Positions 1 to 8,457 of a DNA stretch of 64,000 nucleotides are shown here, piece after piece (within the stretch, counting starts at the first letter, position 1; each line of letters begins with the position of its first letter). This DNA comes from JBBDIM01 sp040880405 (GTDB taxonomy: Bacteria > Planctomycetota > Planctomycetia > Pirellulales > Pirellulaceae), in contig JBBDIM010000079.1 of assembly GCA_040880405.1 (NCBI GenBank), forward strand, positions 62,001-126,000. The letters are read 5' to 3'. Under the pieces are notes generated by a model. That model ran no database searches. It was not told the origin of the DNA and saw only the letters and a list, made by a program, of their open reading frames with translations. Both the position numbers and the translations under genes were made by a program.

Positions 1-767
1 TGCACAAAGAAAATCCTGATGACCCAATGGCTGCCCGGGCCGCGATGCTGCGTTGGCTGCTAAAATACGACCGGCCAAAAAAGCGAAAATTTCTCTACTC
101 CAACGTCGGTTATGCCCTGTTGGGACATATTGTGGAGACGATCGAGGGAGAGCCATGGGAGTCGCTGATCGAAACGAAGATCTTTCAGCCGCTCGGTATC
201 ACTAGCGGAGGGCATGGGCCGGTCGGCGAACCGGCCAAAAATAACTCGCAGCAGACCGACAACCCGGGCTTCGCTTGGGGGCATATTCCCGAGACCGGGA
301 TTACCGAATTAGTGGATGGCCTACAAGGTAAAACGACCGAGCCCAGCTTCAAACCGCTGAATACCGACAACGCCCCGCCTCTTGGCCCAGCGGGCCGGGT
401 GCATATGACCATGGCCGACTGGTCGAAGTTTGTGTTGCTGTTCGCCGGGGGGCAAGTGGGCAACCCCGCTGGACCTGAAAAACTGGGTATCAAGCCGGAG
501 ATTTGGGCGAGCTTGCTGGAATCGAAAAGCGAAGGCAATTACGCAGGCGGCTGGCTGCTGCTGGAGCGGGACTGGGCCGCTGGCCGGGTCCTGCACCACA
601 ACGGAAGCAATACCACCTGGTACTGCGTCGCCTTCGTGCCGGTCGGCAAAGACTACTGCCTGTTGGCGGCCACCAACAGCGCCGGGCCGAAGGCAGGCAA
701 GGCCTGCGATCAGGCGGTCCAGGCGGCAATGAAAAATACGAGAAAAAGAGGAGGAAACCAAGAGTGA
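1..767 (+). CDS. CubicO/class C beta-lactamase-like serine hydrolase, 3' part
   Basis: The reading frame is open to the left edge, so the N-terminus, including the SxxK nucleophile motif, lies outside the window; about 254 residues remain. The visible part carries a Y-x-N motif (YSNVGYALLG), the second catalytic motif of penicillin-binding-protein-like hydrolases, followed by the usual EPLG-type stretch (IFQPLGI). Near the C-terminus, HHNGSN fits the third motif (HxG replacing KTG) of class C-like enzymes. Such proteins hydrolyse esters, peptides or beta-lactams, often outside the cytoplasm; the substrate cannot be told. The stop codon overlaps the GTG start of the next gene by four bases, so the two are probably translationally coupled. 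Family call is good, function is open. Confidence 0.8.
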   Translation, partial: HKENPDDPMAARAAMLRWLLKYDRPKKRKFLYSNVGYALLGHIVETIEGEPWESLIETKIFQPLGITSGGHGPVGEPAKNNSQQTDNPGFAWGHIPETGITELVDGLQGKTTEPSFKPLNTDNAPPLGPAGRVHMTMADWSKFVLLFAGGQVGNPAGPEKLGIKPEIWASLLESKSEGNYAGGWLLLERDWAAGRVLHHNGSNTTWYCVAFVPVGKDYCLLAATNSAGPKAGKACDQAVQAAMKNTRKRGGNQE

Positions 768-1354
768 CCGTAGAATACTCCAATCGCAAGGATGAGCGGT
801 ACACACTCTACGAGGGTCGTACCAAGACCGGAAAGCCGAAATATTTCTGCTCTCGAAAACCCTCCAAATCCGGTATCCCCGTCCTGGCGATGCCGGAGGG
901 ATATGAGTGGCGTGAAAACCCATCTAACGGAATCGTTTCGGTTCGGAGAATCACGAAAAGCGGGATCATGCCGCCCGAAAAAGAGATACTGGAAGCGGGA
1001 ATTCGCACCCACGCGGGGCTTTCCGCGTTCGTCGTCGATATCGATGGCGAAAACCTAATCGCGTACATTTCCGATTTCAAAGACGACGGCTACATTGCGG
1101 AGCTTTCGAATAGACCACGCGAAAGCTTGGCCATGCGGACTGCCATCGATCGACTAAGCAAACTAGCAAACTACTCCCCGATGCTGCGATTCACGCTTGA
1201 AGACACCAACAAACGTCTATTCAGCGTGGAACGTTGGTGTTTTCGGGGGGCGATCGACGACTGGATTTTCGTCGATCGGCCGGCACCACTTGCCAAGCAG
1301 ATCAAAAAGTACGTCCGGCACCTGGGGCAGGAAAGTTTCTTTGAACTGATTTAA
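764..1354 (+). CDS. Conserved-looking hypothetical protein, 196 aa
   Basis: I chose the GTG at 764 because a strong Shine-Dalgarno (AGAGGAGG, about 747-754) lies 9 bases upstream and the start overlaps the preceding stop; the frame stays open further upstream but that is shadow of the hydrolase gene. The protein is soluble, charged, rich in Lys/Arg/Glu, with no signal peptide and no membrane segment. The first third (YTLYEGRTKTGKPKYFCSRK) could form a small beta-rich, possibly metal- or nucleic-acid-binding region with a single Cys; the rest is mixed alpha/beta. I do not recognise a family. The overlap with the serine hydrolase gene implies co-expression, but there is no further hint about its job. 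Confidence 0.7.
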   Translation: MTVEYSNRKDERYTLYEGRTKTGKPKYFCSRKPSKSGIPVLAMPEGYEWRENPSNGIVSVRRITKSGIMPPEKEILEAGIRTHAGLSAFVVDIDGENLIAYISDFKDDGYIAELSNRPRESLAMRTAIDRLSKLANYSPMLRFTLEDTNKRLFSVERWCFRGAIDDWIFVDRPAPLAKQIKKYVRHLGQESFFELI

Positions 1355-1395
1355 CGCCAATCTGCTCTTTGCTCCTGATAGTGTCACCGGTCTCC

Positions 1396-2082
1396 CTACC
1401 CCTCTAACTTCTCTTCCGCCGCGCTTTTCCGGTAATAGTTGGGCTGTAATTTCCAGAATTCTGTCGTCTTGCCGGCGTGGTACTGAGCCAGGGCGACCCG
1501 ACCGACCGCTTCGGCGGTGGGGGACCAGTAGGCTTCGTCCATGATTTGGACGTTTTCCGGAATTTTTTCCTCGTGATTTCGTATGGCCGGGCCGGTAACG
1601 GTCGAGCCTTCGTCGAGGCTGGCTAGGAACGGCTCCCAGTCGACAATCGCCGTGGGGGCCGCCTTGTCCCAAGTCCCGTCGTCCTGGGAAACAAATCGGG
1701 CATGGAACAACTGATTCCGCTGGGCGTCCATGATCACGTGTAGGTCGGACGGTGTTTGCGGTGCTCGGTGGGCAATTGCGCTTAAAGTGTTCACGCCCAC
1801 CACCTTGGCCCCGGTCACGTAGGCGATGGTCTTGGCGGTCATCACTCCGATCCGCAGTCCGGTAAACGACCCAGGGCCTAACGAGACGCCGACCAGTTGG
1901 ATTTCCCCCGGTTTCCAGCCAAGACGGGTTAGGAGGGAGTCGAGGGTTGGGGTTAAGTAGGCGGCGGTTGATAGCCGAGAATCGAGGAACTCGGCCCCCG
2001 CGAGTTCGCCGCCATCGAAGCAGGCGATCGATCCACCGCGGAGCGATGTATCGATTGCAAGGGTCTTGAGGGGGTTGGTCAC
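1396..2082 (-). CDS. tsaB: tRNA threonylcarbamoyladenosine biosynthesis protein TsaB
   Basis: TsaB is the non-catalytic ASKHA-fold partner of TsaD in making the t6A modification of ANN-decoding tRNAs in the cytoplasm. The protein begins LAIDTSLRGGSIACF, the phosphate-1-type loop of the fold, and holds GPGSFTGLRIGVMTAK, the most characteristic TsaB motif. Length with the chosen start is 228 residues, as usual for the family. The start is a GTG at 2082 preceded by GGAGG eleven bases upstream; the frame stays open for 85 more codons but that extension has no family resemblance. It stands alone and faces away from the metallophosphatase genes, so the gap to 2465 should hold divergent promoters. 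Confidence 0.9.
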   Translation of the reverse strand: MTNPLKTLAIDTSLRGGSIACFDGGELAGAEFLDSRLSTAAYLTPTLDSLLTRLGWKPGEIQLVGVSLGPGSFTGLRIGVMTAKTIAYVTGAKVVGVNTLSAIAHRAPQTPSDLHVIMDAQRNQLFHARFVSQDDGTWDKAAPTAIVDWEPFLASLDEGSTVTGPAIRNHEEKIPENVQIMDEAYWSPTAEAVGRVALAQYHAGKTTEFWKLQPNYYRKSAAEEKLEG

Positions 2083-2464
2083 GAGAATCAAAACCTCCGA
2101 GCGAAAACTATTTCCGGGAAAGGGCTGCCCCTGCCCAGCAAAGCAGGATCGGGGACCGGTGGTCAGGTTGCCACCGGTTGGGTTACGATAACTCGCGATC
2201 CGGCTCGGGAAAAGCGGACCGACATCATTAGACCAACCGTCACTACCCGACACTGTGCGTCGGGCGAGTACGGCGGGAAGTGGAATTCGATAATCTTGAC
2301 CCGACTGGAAATGCCACCTAAATTTAGGAATTGCCATTAGTTGCGATCACGCCATGGCCCATAATAATGGACGCACCGCGACGAGCCAAAACCCGAAGAA
2401 GCTTCGCAGTCGGCTCGTGGATCACAATCACCTTGGACCAACAACCTCGGAAAGGTAGTCGGGC
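2083..2464. other. Intergenic region between divergent tsaB and metallophosphatase genes
   Basis: About 380 bases without a convincing gene. It must hold the promoters for both divergent transcripts. I see no clear -35/-10 pair, terminator or repeat; the tsaB frame runs open through part of it by chance. Confidence 0.5.
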
Positions 2465-3217
2465 GTGAAACGTGCCCTCATCAGCGACATCCACGGGAAT
2501 CTAGACGCCCTCCAGGCGGTGCTAGACGATATCCGTCAACAGGGAATTTCCGAGATTTACTGTTTGGGGGACGTGATCGGTTACGGCCCCAATCCGGTTG
2601 AATGCCTGGATCTCGTCAGCCGCAAGTGTACCCTGTGCCTCTTGGGTAACCACGATCAGGCCGCGCTGTTCGACCCGGAGGGATTCAATCCGGTGGCGTT
2701 TCGGGCCATTTTGTGGACCCGAGACCAGATCGATTGTTCCAGCGGCGGGGCCGCGGCGATCAACGAGCGGTGGGACTTTTTGGGGGAATTGCCCCGAACC
2801 CATGTCGAGCCGGCCCGGCTGTACGTACATGGTTCGCCGCGTGATCCAACCAACGAGTACGTCTTTCCGGAGGACGTTTACAACCAGCGGAAAATGGAAA
2901 ACCTGTTCGACCGGTTCGAGCAGTTTAGTTTCCAGGGTCATACCCACATCCCCGGCGTATTTACCCCCAGTCTCGAATTTTTCGGCCCGGACGAGTGCGA
3001 TCACGAGTACCGTTTCGGCGACGAAAAGGCGATGTTCAACGTCGGCAGTGTGGGGCAACCCCGCGATGGCGACCCCCGCTCGTGCTATGTGATTTTGACC
3101 GACGAGTCGGTGGTATTCCGCCGGGTAGAGTACGACGTGGACGCCACTGCCGGCAAGATTTACGCCATCCCGGACCTCGACAATATGTTGGGTGATCGGT
3201 TGCGGGATGGCCGTTAA
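2465..3217 (+). CDS. Calcineurin-like metallophosphatase (YfcE/PrpE-like), copy 1
   Basis: A 250-residue binuclear metallophosphoesterase. All five signature blocks are visible in order: SDIHGNL near residue 7, GDVIGYGPNP near 37, GNHDQA near 60, VHGSPRDP near 120 and GHTHIPG near 158, giving the Asp/His/Asn ligands for two metal ions. The small single-domain form resembles bacterial protein or nucleotide phosphatases; the substrate is unknown. The start is a GTG at 2465; a weak AAGG-type site lies upstream (ggaaaggtag). The next gene, 90 bases downstream on the same strand, encodes a protein of identical length and very similar sequence, so this is a tandem duplication whose copies may have diverged in substrate or regulation. 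Confidence 0.88.
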   Translation: MKRALISDIHGNLDALQAVLDDIRQQGISEIYCLGDVIGYGPNPVECLDLVSRKCTLCLLGNHDQAALFDPEGFNPVAFRAILWTRDQIDCSSGGAAAINERWDFLGELPRTHVEPARLYVHGSPRDPTNEYVFPEDVYNQRKMENLFDRFEQFSFQGHTHIPGVFTPSLEFFGPDECDHEYRFGDEKAMFNVGSVGQPRDGDPRSCYVILTDESVVFRRVEYDVDATAGKIYAIPDLDNMLGDRLRDGR

Positions 3218-3307
3218 CCCAAATTATTCACGGCCAATCTGCTGCGAGGCCCGGATTACCGCGGATTCAACCTCGCCCCGCTGAGACGACGAAAAGGATA
3301 ATCTTCG

Positions 3308-4060
3308 ATGCGTATCGCCGTCGTCAGCGACATTCACGGAAATCTTGAGGCCTTACAGGCCGTGCTGGCCGATATTAAGGCCGAGGGTGTCGATCGGATT
3401 TTTTGTCTGGGGGATGTCGTCGGGTATGGACCGAATCCCCGCGAGTGCATCGACCACGTACGAACTTTCGACGCCTGCATTCTAGGCAACCACGATCAGG
3501 CGGCCCTGTTCGACCCGGAGGGCTTTAGCCATGGGGCGGAGCAGGCGATCTTCTGGACTCGTCAACAGCTAGAGGAGAACAGCGGTGACGACCCGGATGT
3601 TCGCACCCGGTGGAAGTTTCTGTGCGAGTTGCCCCGGACCAAGACTCTGGGAGAACTGCTATTCGTCCACGGATCCGCGCGTAATCCGCTGTATGAGTAT
3701 GTTTTTCCGGAGGACATCTACAACCCGAAGAAGCTGGAAAAGATTTTCAGCCTCGTCCCTCGCTATTGCTTCCAGGGACACACGCACGTCCCAGGTGTGT
3801 TTCTAGAGAACTGTCAGTTCATCAGTCCCGGCGAGTTGACTGATAACCGTTACGAATTGGCGGGCCCTAAGGTGATGGTCAACGTTGGAAGCGTCGGCCA
3901 ACCGCGCGATAATAACCCACTTTCCAGCTACGTGATTATCGATGACCGGACGGTCGAATTTCGCAGGGTCGACTATCCTCGGGATGTCACGGTGGAGAAA
4001 ATTCGACAAATTCCGGACCTGGACGACTCACAGGGACTCCGATTGCTGGAAGGTCGGTAG
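3308..4060 (+). CDS. Calcineurin-like metallophosphatase, copy 2
   Basis: The second of two tandem paralogues, also exactly 250 residues. It keeps the metal-binding blocks SDIHGNLEALQAVL, GDVVGYGPNP, GNHDQAALFDPEGF, VHGSARNP and GHTHVPG, and shares the conserved C-terminal stretch NVGSVGQPRD with its neighbour. The ATG at 3308 has an AAGGA site about ten bases upstream. Conservation between the copies is high in the catalytic core and lower at residues 75-115 and 165-185, the regions that usually line the substrate pocket, which suggests related but distinct substrates. It is followed by 245 bases before yidC, so co-transcription with yidC is uncertain. Confidence 0.88.
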   Translation: MRIAVVSDIHGNLEALQAVLADIKAEGVDRIFCLGDVVGYGPNPRECIDHVRTFDACILGNHDQAALFDPEGFSHGAEQAIFWTRQQLEENSGDDPDVRTRWKFLCELPRTKTLGELLFVHGSARNPLYEYVFPEDIYNPKKLEKIFSLVPRYCFQGHTHVPGVFLENCQFISPGELTDNRYELAGPKVMVNVGSVGQPRDNNPLSSYVIIDDRTVEFRRVDYPRDVTVEKIRQIPDLDDSQGLRLLEGR

Positions 4061-4305
4061 CTTCCATTGGCGACGTAAGTAACCAGCGTGGCAATGGTTA
4101 CCCGCTTATTTTTTGGACGAAGTATGTCTCTCCAGCGAAATACCAAGCGGGGTTTGCCGTGGGGGCGTTTCCAAGAAACGCGTTCCAGGGGACAATAACC
4201 GGTTACGTGGATCCGAAGCGGTCCTCTTTAGCTGGTGAACGTGGCTGGTGCCGCCACGTCGCGCTCTGCTTTTATACCCCATCCGCTGGTTAAGGATTAT
4301 CCATC

Positions 4306-6711
4306 GTGGAACGGCGTTTTATCCAATTTGTATTCCTGGCGGCTTGTGTTTTGGTGTCGCTGCAATTGATCAAGGCGATCCAAGACCCTCCCAAGCCACC
4401 CCAGGAAGATCCGGACGCCCTAGCGGAGTTGGATCCGGAAAAAGCGGAGATTCCCGGGGGTGAGCAACCCGACGGGGAAGCCGATCCGGACCGACCTCCC
4501 GGTGATCTCGAGGCGGACGAAACCCATCCTCCGAGCTTGGTTTCGCTCGGTTCGATCGATCACACGACTGGCCATAACCTGCTAGTCACGCTCGACTCGC
4601 GAGGGGCCGCGGTACGCCGAGTGGAACTGGCCAGCCCCCGTTTCTTGAGCTACGAGCATGAGCAAGATGGCGGATATCTGGGGCATCTATCGGTCGAGAG
4701 TTTGATCAATGGTGGTGCCCAGGTTCGAGTGGTCGGACATGGAACCCCTGCCTTTCAGGCCAAGTGTACTGATGGGTCCATCTCCGGCGGACTAGCCGCG
4801 GGAGACATTCTGCGGGCGATCGACGGGGCGGAGATCCGCCACCGGGGCGACCTGGAGCTGGTCCTTGCCACAACGGAACCGGGACAGACCGTCAAGATCG
4901 AACTCGATCGACCGGAGGCCGTCGCCGCAGGTGAAGAATCAGCCGTTGACGAAGGTGACAACCCGCCGGCCAAGCCCGCGACACGTTCGCTCACGTTCGA
5001 TGTCACCTTGGGGCAACATCCGGTCGAGATCATCAAGCCGGAATCAACACTCAGTCAAGATGCCGCGGAGGGAGAGATGGCGATGGTAAGTCATCCCGCC
5101 GCATTCTTGACCACGCTTGCGCGAGTCGGCGAGAAGTACGCTGGTCATCAAAATTTCGAGATCCGGGGGATCGACTCGCTGTTTGAGCGGGACTGGAAAA
5201 CCACGGTTGTCTCAGAAAATGAGGTCCATTTCGAGGCAATCGTAGAGTTCGTGGAGAACGGGGACGAGAACAACCCTCACCGGCTTCGTTTGATCAAGAA
5301 GTATCGCCTACCCGATCCGGTTCCCGGAGATAACCCGGCGCGGGACGAGGGTTACCATATCAACTACTCGCTAGAAATCCACAACGATGGCGACCAGGTA
5401 ACCGATGTGGCTTACCGGCAGATGGGCCCCAGTGGCCTGCCGCTGGAAGGTTACTGGTACGCCCACAAAATCCATCGTGGTTGGTCCGGGGCAGGTGTCC
5501 GGGATGTGACCTGGGAAGCCCGAAGTGGCTCTCCGTTCGAAATGTTCACCGTGGCTAGTATCGTTTCCCGCGCCGAGAATAAGGATGGCGAACGAGAGAC
5601 CCTAATGTTCTCTCCGGAGGACGCCCCGCTCACCCGTTACGCGGGTGTCGACGCCCAATACTTCAACTGCTCGCTGCTGTTTGATCACGAAGAGAGCACC
5701 CGCAACGAGATTCCGCTGACGCGGGGTTCCGCATTGCCGATTGGGCCGATCGACACCCAGCTCAAACGGCGAACCAACGTCTCCTACAAGCTCGACAGCC
5801 GCGTCCTCAAGATCGCCCCTGGGCATCACGTCGCGCACGAATTCCGAATCTTCGCCGGTCCCAAGCTTCCGGCCTTGCTGGAAAACTATGGCCTGGAGAA
5901 TGTCGACTACTACGGCTGGTTCGGGTTTGTCTCGCGTCCGCTGCTGTTTGTCCTGCATACCCTGTATATTCCGCTGCAAAATTACGGGCTGGCGATTATT
6001 TTGCTGACGGTTATGGTCCGCGGGGCAATGTACCCGATTAGCCGGAAGCAGACCAAGAACATGCAGCTCCAAGCCCAATTGGCCCCGGAACTGAAAAAGC
6101 TGCGAGATATGTACAAGGACCAGCCAGAGAAGATGGCCTCGGCTCAAAGTGCCTTGTTCAAGAAGTACAACTTCAATCCGGTCGGCGGTTGCGGGATGAT
6201 GTTCCTGCAGTTGCCGATCTTCTTGGGACTCTACCGGGGATTGGCGGTCGATATCAACCTCCGCCAGGCTCCCCTGATTCCCGGGGTTCAGTGGTGCTCG
6301 AACCTTTCCGCCCCGGATCAACTCTGGCGATGGGATCATCTGCTGCCCAGCTTCTTGGCCGGCCCGGAAGGTTGGCTTGGTCCGTTTTTGAACATCCTGC
6401 CGCTGGTGACCGTGGTCCTGTTTTTGATCCAGCAAAAGTTGTTCATGCCGCCACCCCAGGACGAACAACAGAAGATGCAGCAGCAGGTAATGACCTTCAT
6501 GATGCTGTTCATCGGCGTGATGTTCTTCCGGGTTCCCTCGGGGCTGTGCATCTACTTCATTACTTCCAGTATCTGGGGTATTGTCGAGCGGAAGCTGCTG
6601 CCTCAGCCAAAGAAGGTAGTGGTTGATCCGCTGACCGTTGAACCGGACACTCAGGCCAAAAAAGCAAAGGTCCGAACCGGCGCGTCCACCCGCAAGAAAA
6701 AGCAAAAGTAA
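4306..6711 (+). CDS. yidC: Membrane protein insertase YidC with a PDZ-like insert
   Basis: YidC inserts and folds inner-membrane proteins, with Sec or alone. The GTG start at 4306 follows AAGGAT. Residues 6-24 form the N-terminal membrane segment (FIQFVFLAACVLVSLQLI), then an acidic Pro-rich linker, a large periplasmic domain, and the conserved membrane core from about residue 533 to 770, including VRGAMYPISRKQTKNM with the family arginine and the Gly/Met-rich second helix region (GGCGMMFLQLPIFLGLY). The C-terminal tail is Lys-rich (TGASTRKKKQK), as in forms that bind ribosomes. At 801 residues it is far longer than the usual 550-600. The extra length includes a stretch at about 130-205 that reads as a PDZ domain (SGGLAAGDILRAIDG). 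mnmE follows 41 bases downstream, the common yidC-mnmE order. Confidence 0.93.
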   Translation: MERRFIQFVFLAACVLVSLQLIKAIQDPPKPPQEDPDALAELDPEKAEIPGGEQPDGEADPDRPPGDLEADETHPPSLVSLGSIDHTTGHNLLVTLDSRGAAVRRVELASPRFLSYEHEQDGGYLGHLSVESLINGGAQVRVVGHGTPAFQAKCTDGSISGGLAAGDILRAIDGAEIRHRGDLELVLATTEPGQTVKIELDRPEAVAAGEESAVDEGDNPPAKPATRSLTFDVTLGQHPVEIIKPESTLSQDAAEGEMAMVSHPAAFLTTLARVGEKYAGHQNFEIRGIDSLFERDWKTTVVSENEVHFEAIVEFVENGDENNPHRLRLIKKYRLPDPVPGDNPARDEGYHINYSLEIHNDGDQVTDVAYRQMGPSGLPLEGYWYAHKIHRGWSGAGVRDVTWEARSGSPFEMFTVASIVSRAENKDGERETLMFSPEDAPLTRYAGVDAQYFNCSLLFDHEESTRNEIPLTRGSALPIGPIDTQLKRRTNVSYKLDSRVLKIAPGHHVAHEFRIFAGPKLPALLENYGLENVDYYGWFGFVSRPLLFVLHTLYIPLQNYGLAIILLTVMVRGAMYPISRKQTKNMQLQAQLAPELKKLRDMYKDQPEKMASAQSALFKKYNFNPVGGCGMMFLQLPIFLGLYRGLAVDINLRQAPLIPGVQWCSNLSAPDQLWRWDHLLPSFLAGPEGWLGPFLNILPLVTVVLFLIQQKLFMPPPQDEQQKMQQQVMTFMMLFIGVMFFRVPSGLCIYFITSSIWGIVERKLLPQPKKVVVDPLTVEPDTQAKKAKVRTGASTRKKKQK

Positions 6712-6752
6712 GAGCCGCCGGTGGTGTTGCTCCGACGGAAAGGACAAGCGAT

Positions 6753-8135
6753 TTGTCGTTTGATCTGAATAGCACGATTGTCGCTTCCGCCGCGGGTAGC
6801 GGTGAGGCATATCGCCAGATCGTGCGACTCAGCGGTCCCGATGCCATCCTCTATTTGCGGGCCGTTCTGGCCGAGCCGCCTGATTGGCTTACTGCGGCCC
6901 AAACCGCCCGGTGGTTCTCTGGCGAAGTGAGGCTGGAGGCCGGTCGCACACTACCGAGCGAGATCTACGTCTGGCCCACCTCGCGCAGCTACACGCGGCA
7001 GCCATTGGTGGAGTTGCACTTGCCCGGCTGTGGCCCGCTGGCCAGTGAGGTGGTCGCCCGCTTGTGCGCCGCGGGGGCAAGGGCAGCTCGGCCAGGCGAG
7101 TTCACCATGCGTGCCTTTTTGGCCGGTCGGTTGGACTTGGCGCAGGCCGAAGCGGTCTTGGGACTGATCGATGCCCAAGGGGATTCGCAGTTTCAAACGG
7201 CCTTGACGCAATTGGCCGGCGGGCTCTCGGGACCGCTAGCCGAGGCCCGGCGGGAACTATTGGAACTCCTGGCCCATTTGGAAGCGGGTCTCGACTTCGC
7301 CGAAGAGGATATCGAGTTCATCTCCCAAGCCGAATTAATGGCCGGGTTATCTCGAATCGAATCGACCTTGGCGACGATCCTACGGCAGCTCGGTAGTCGA
7401 GACAGCCACAATCCGGTCATCAAGGTTGCGCTGGTCGGTCTACCCAACGCCGGCAAAAGCAGCCTGTTCAACGCCCTGCTCGGAAACGATCAGGCGATTG
7501 TTTCCGAACTGGCGGGGACCACCAGAGATTACGTACTGGGCGAGCTAGAGCTGGGAGACCTCCGATTTCAGTTCATCGACACCGCCGGCCTGGAGGAAGC
7601 GGTACTCGCCGATCAAGATCAGGCCGAGACCGGTATCGAAGAGTCGATGCGGCGGCAAAGTGGGCGGATGCGGGAAGAGGCCGATCTGGTGCTGCACTGT
7701 ATCGACACAACCCGAGGCGTGACTCCGCTGGACACCGAATTGCTCCGCACTCTCGAAACGGAGCGACGACTGATCGTCGCGACTAAGTGCGACGCGGCCC
7801 GGTCCAGGCCGCTGGAAATGGCGCATTTGAAAACCAGTGCCGTCACCGGCCTGGGGCTCGAAAGCCTACGAGAACTCCTGCGGCAAGCCGCACTCCAGCT
7901 CCAAACAATTCACCATGCGATGGTGCCGGGAACAGCGGCCAGGTGCCGTGCCAGCTTGGCCAGCTCCCAGGCCTTGGTGACCGGGGCGATGACCGGAGTA
8001 ATGGAAAAAACCGGGGAAGAGCTGGTGGCATCGGACCTGCGGGCCGCCCTAGATTGTCTGGCCCAAGTGGTGGGGGCCGTGTACACCGATCACATCTTAG
8101 ATGTGATATTTAGCCGGTTTTGCATTGGAAAGTAA
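6753..8135 (+). CDS. mnmE: tRNA modification GTPase MnmE (TrmE)
   Basis: MnmE works with MnmG to make the 5-carboxymethylaminomethyl modification of wobble uridine in certain tRNAs. The 460-residue protein begins at a TTG (6753) preceded by GGAAAGGA; the first residues SFDLNSTIVASAAGSG match the family N-terminal tetrahydrofolate-binding domain. The GTPase domain sits in the middle: G1 GLPNAGKSSLFN, G2 GTTRDYV, G3 DTAGLEE, and TKCD in place of the usual NKxD at G4. The protein ends FSRFCIGK, which keeps the catalytic C-terminal Cys of the CIGK motif. Length and order are normal. It lies directly behind yidC, a widespread arrangement, and probably shares its transcript. Confidence 0.95.
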   Translation: MSFDLNSTIVASAAGSGEAYRQIVRLSGPDAILYLRAVLAEPPDWLTAAQTARWFSGEVRLEAGRTLPSEIYVWPTSRSYTRQPLVELHLPGCGPLASEVVARLCAAGARAARPGEFTMRAFLAGRLDLAQAEAVLGLIDAQGDSQFQTALTQLAGGLSGPLAEARRELLELLAHLEAGLDFAEEDIEFISQAELMAGLSRIESTLATILRQLGSRDSHNPVIKVALVGLPNAGKSSLFNALLGNDQAIVSELAGTTRDYVLGELELGDLRFQFIDTAGLEEAVLADQDQAETGIEESMRRQSGRMREEADLVLHCIDTTRGVTPLDTELLRTLETERRLIVATKCDAARSRPLEMAHLKTSAVTGLGLESLRELLRQAALQLQTIHHAMVPGTAARCRASLASSQALVTGAMTGVMEKTGEELVASDLRAALDCLAQVVGAVYTDHILDVIFSRFCIGK

Positions 8136-8457
8136 AAAAGTTAACGCACTTTCCAGCACCTTCAGGCCTCATTTGATTGCAATAGACCGCCATTGGCGTT
8201 AATTTAAGCAAACAGTAACGACCGCGACGACGTCTCTCTCCGGAGTGGAGTCGCCCCCACCACGCAATTTTTCGACGGGTTCCGCGGTAGAGCCCACCAG
8301 CGCGATATCCCATCGTGCCGAACTCGTGAACTCGCGTGATTTACTTCGTGGTCGTTTCCCCACCTTTCCAGACACATGCCGCGCGTCGTGACCCCAGGTT
8401 GTGCGCGAGCGGCGCGACCGGTCTTTTTCTCCCACTGAAAACCAGGAGCAAACTCGT
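8136..8457. other. Intergenic region upstream of the oxidoreductase
   Basis: About 320 bases without a supported gene. It should contain the end of the mnmE transcript and the promoter of the Gfo/Idh/MocA gene; an AGGAG ribosome binding site sits at about 8443. No obvious terminator, repeat or RNA gene was seen. Confidence 0.5.

Noticed and set aside
5602..6810. Long reverse-strand open frame (402 residues) across yidC
   Set aside because: It lies antisense to conserved YidC membrane helices and has Gln/His/Arg-rich, low-plausibility composition with no family motif.
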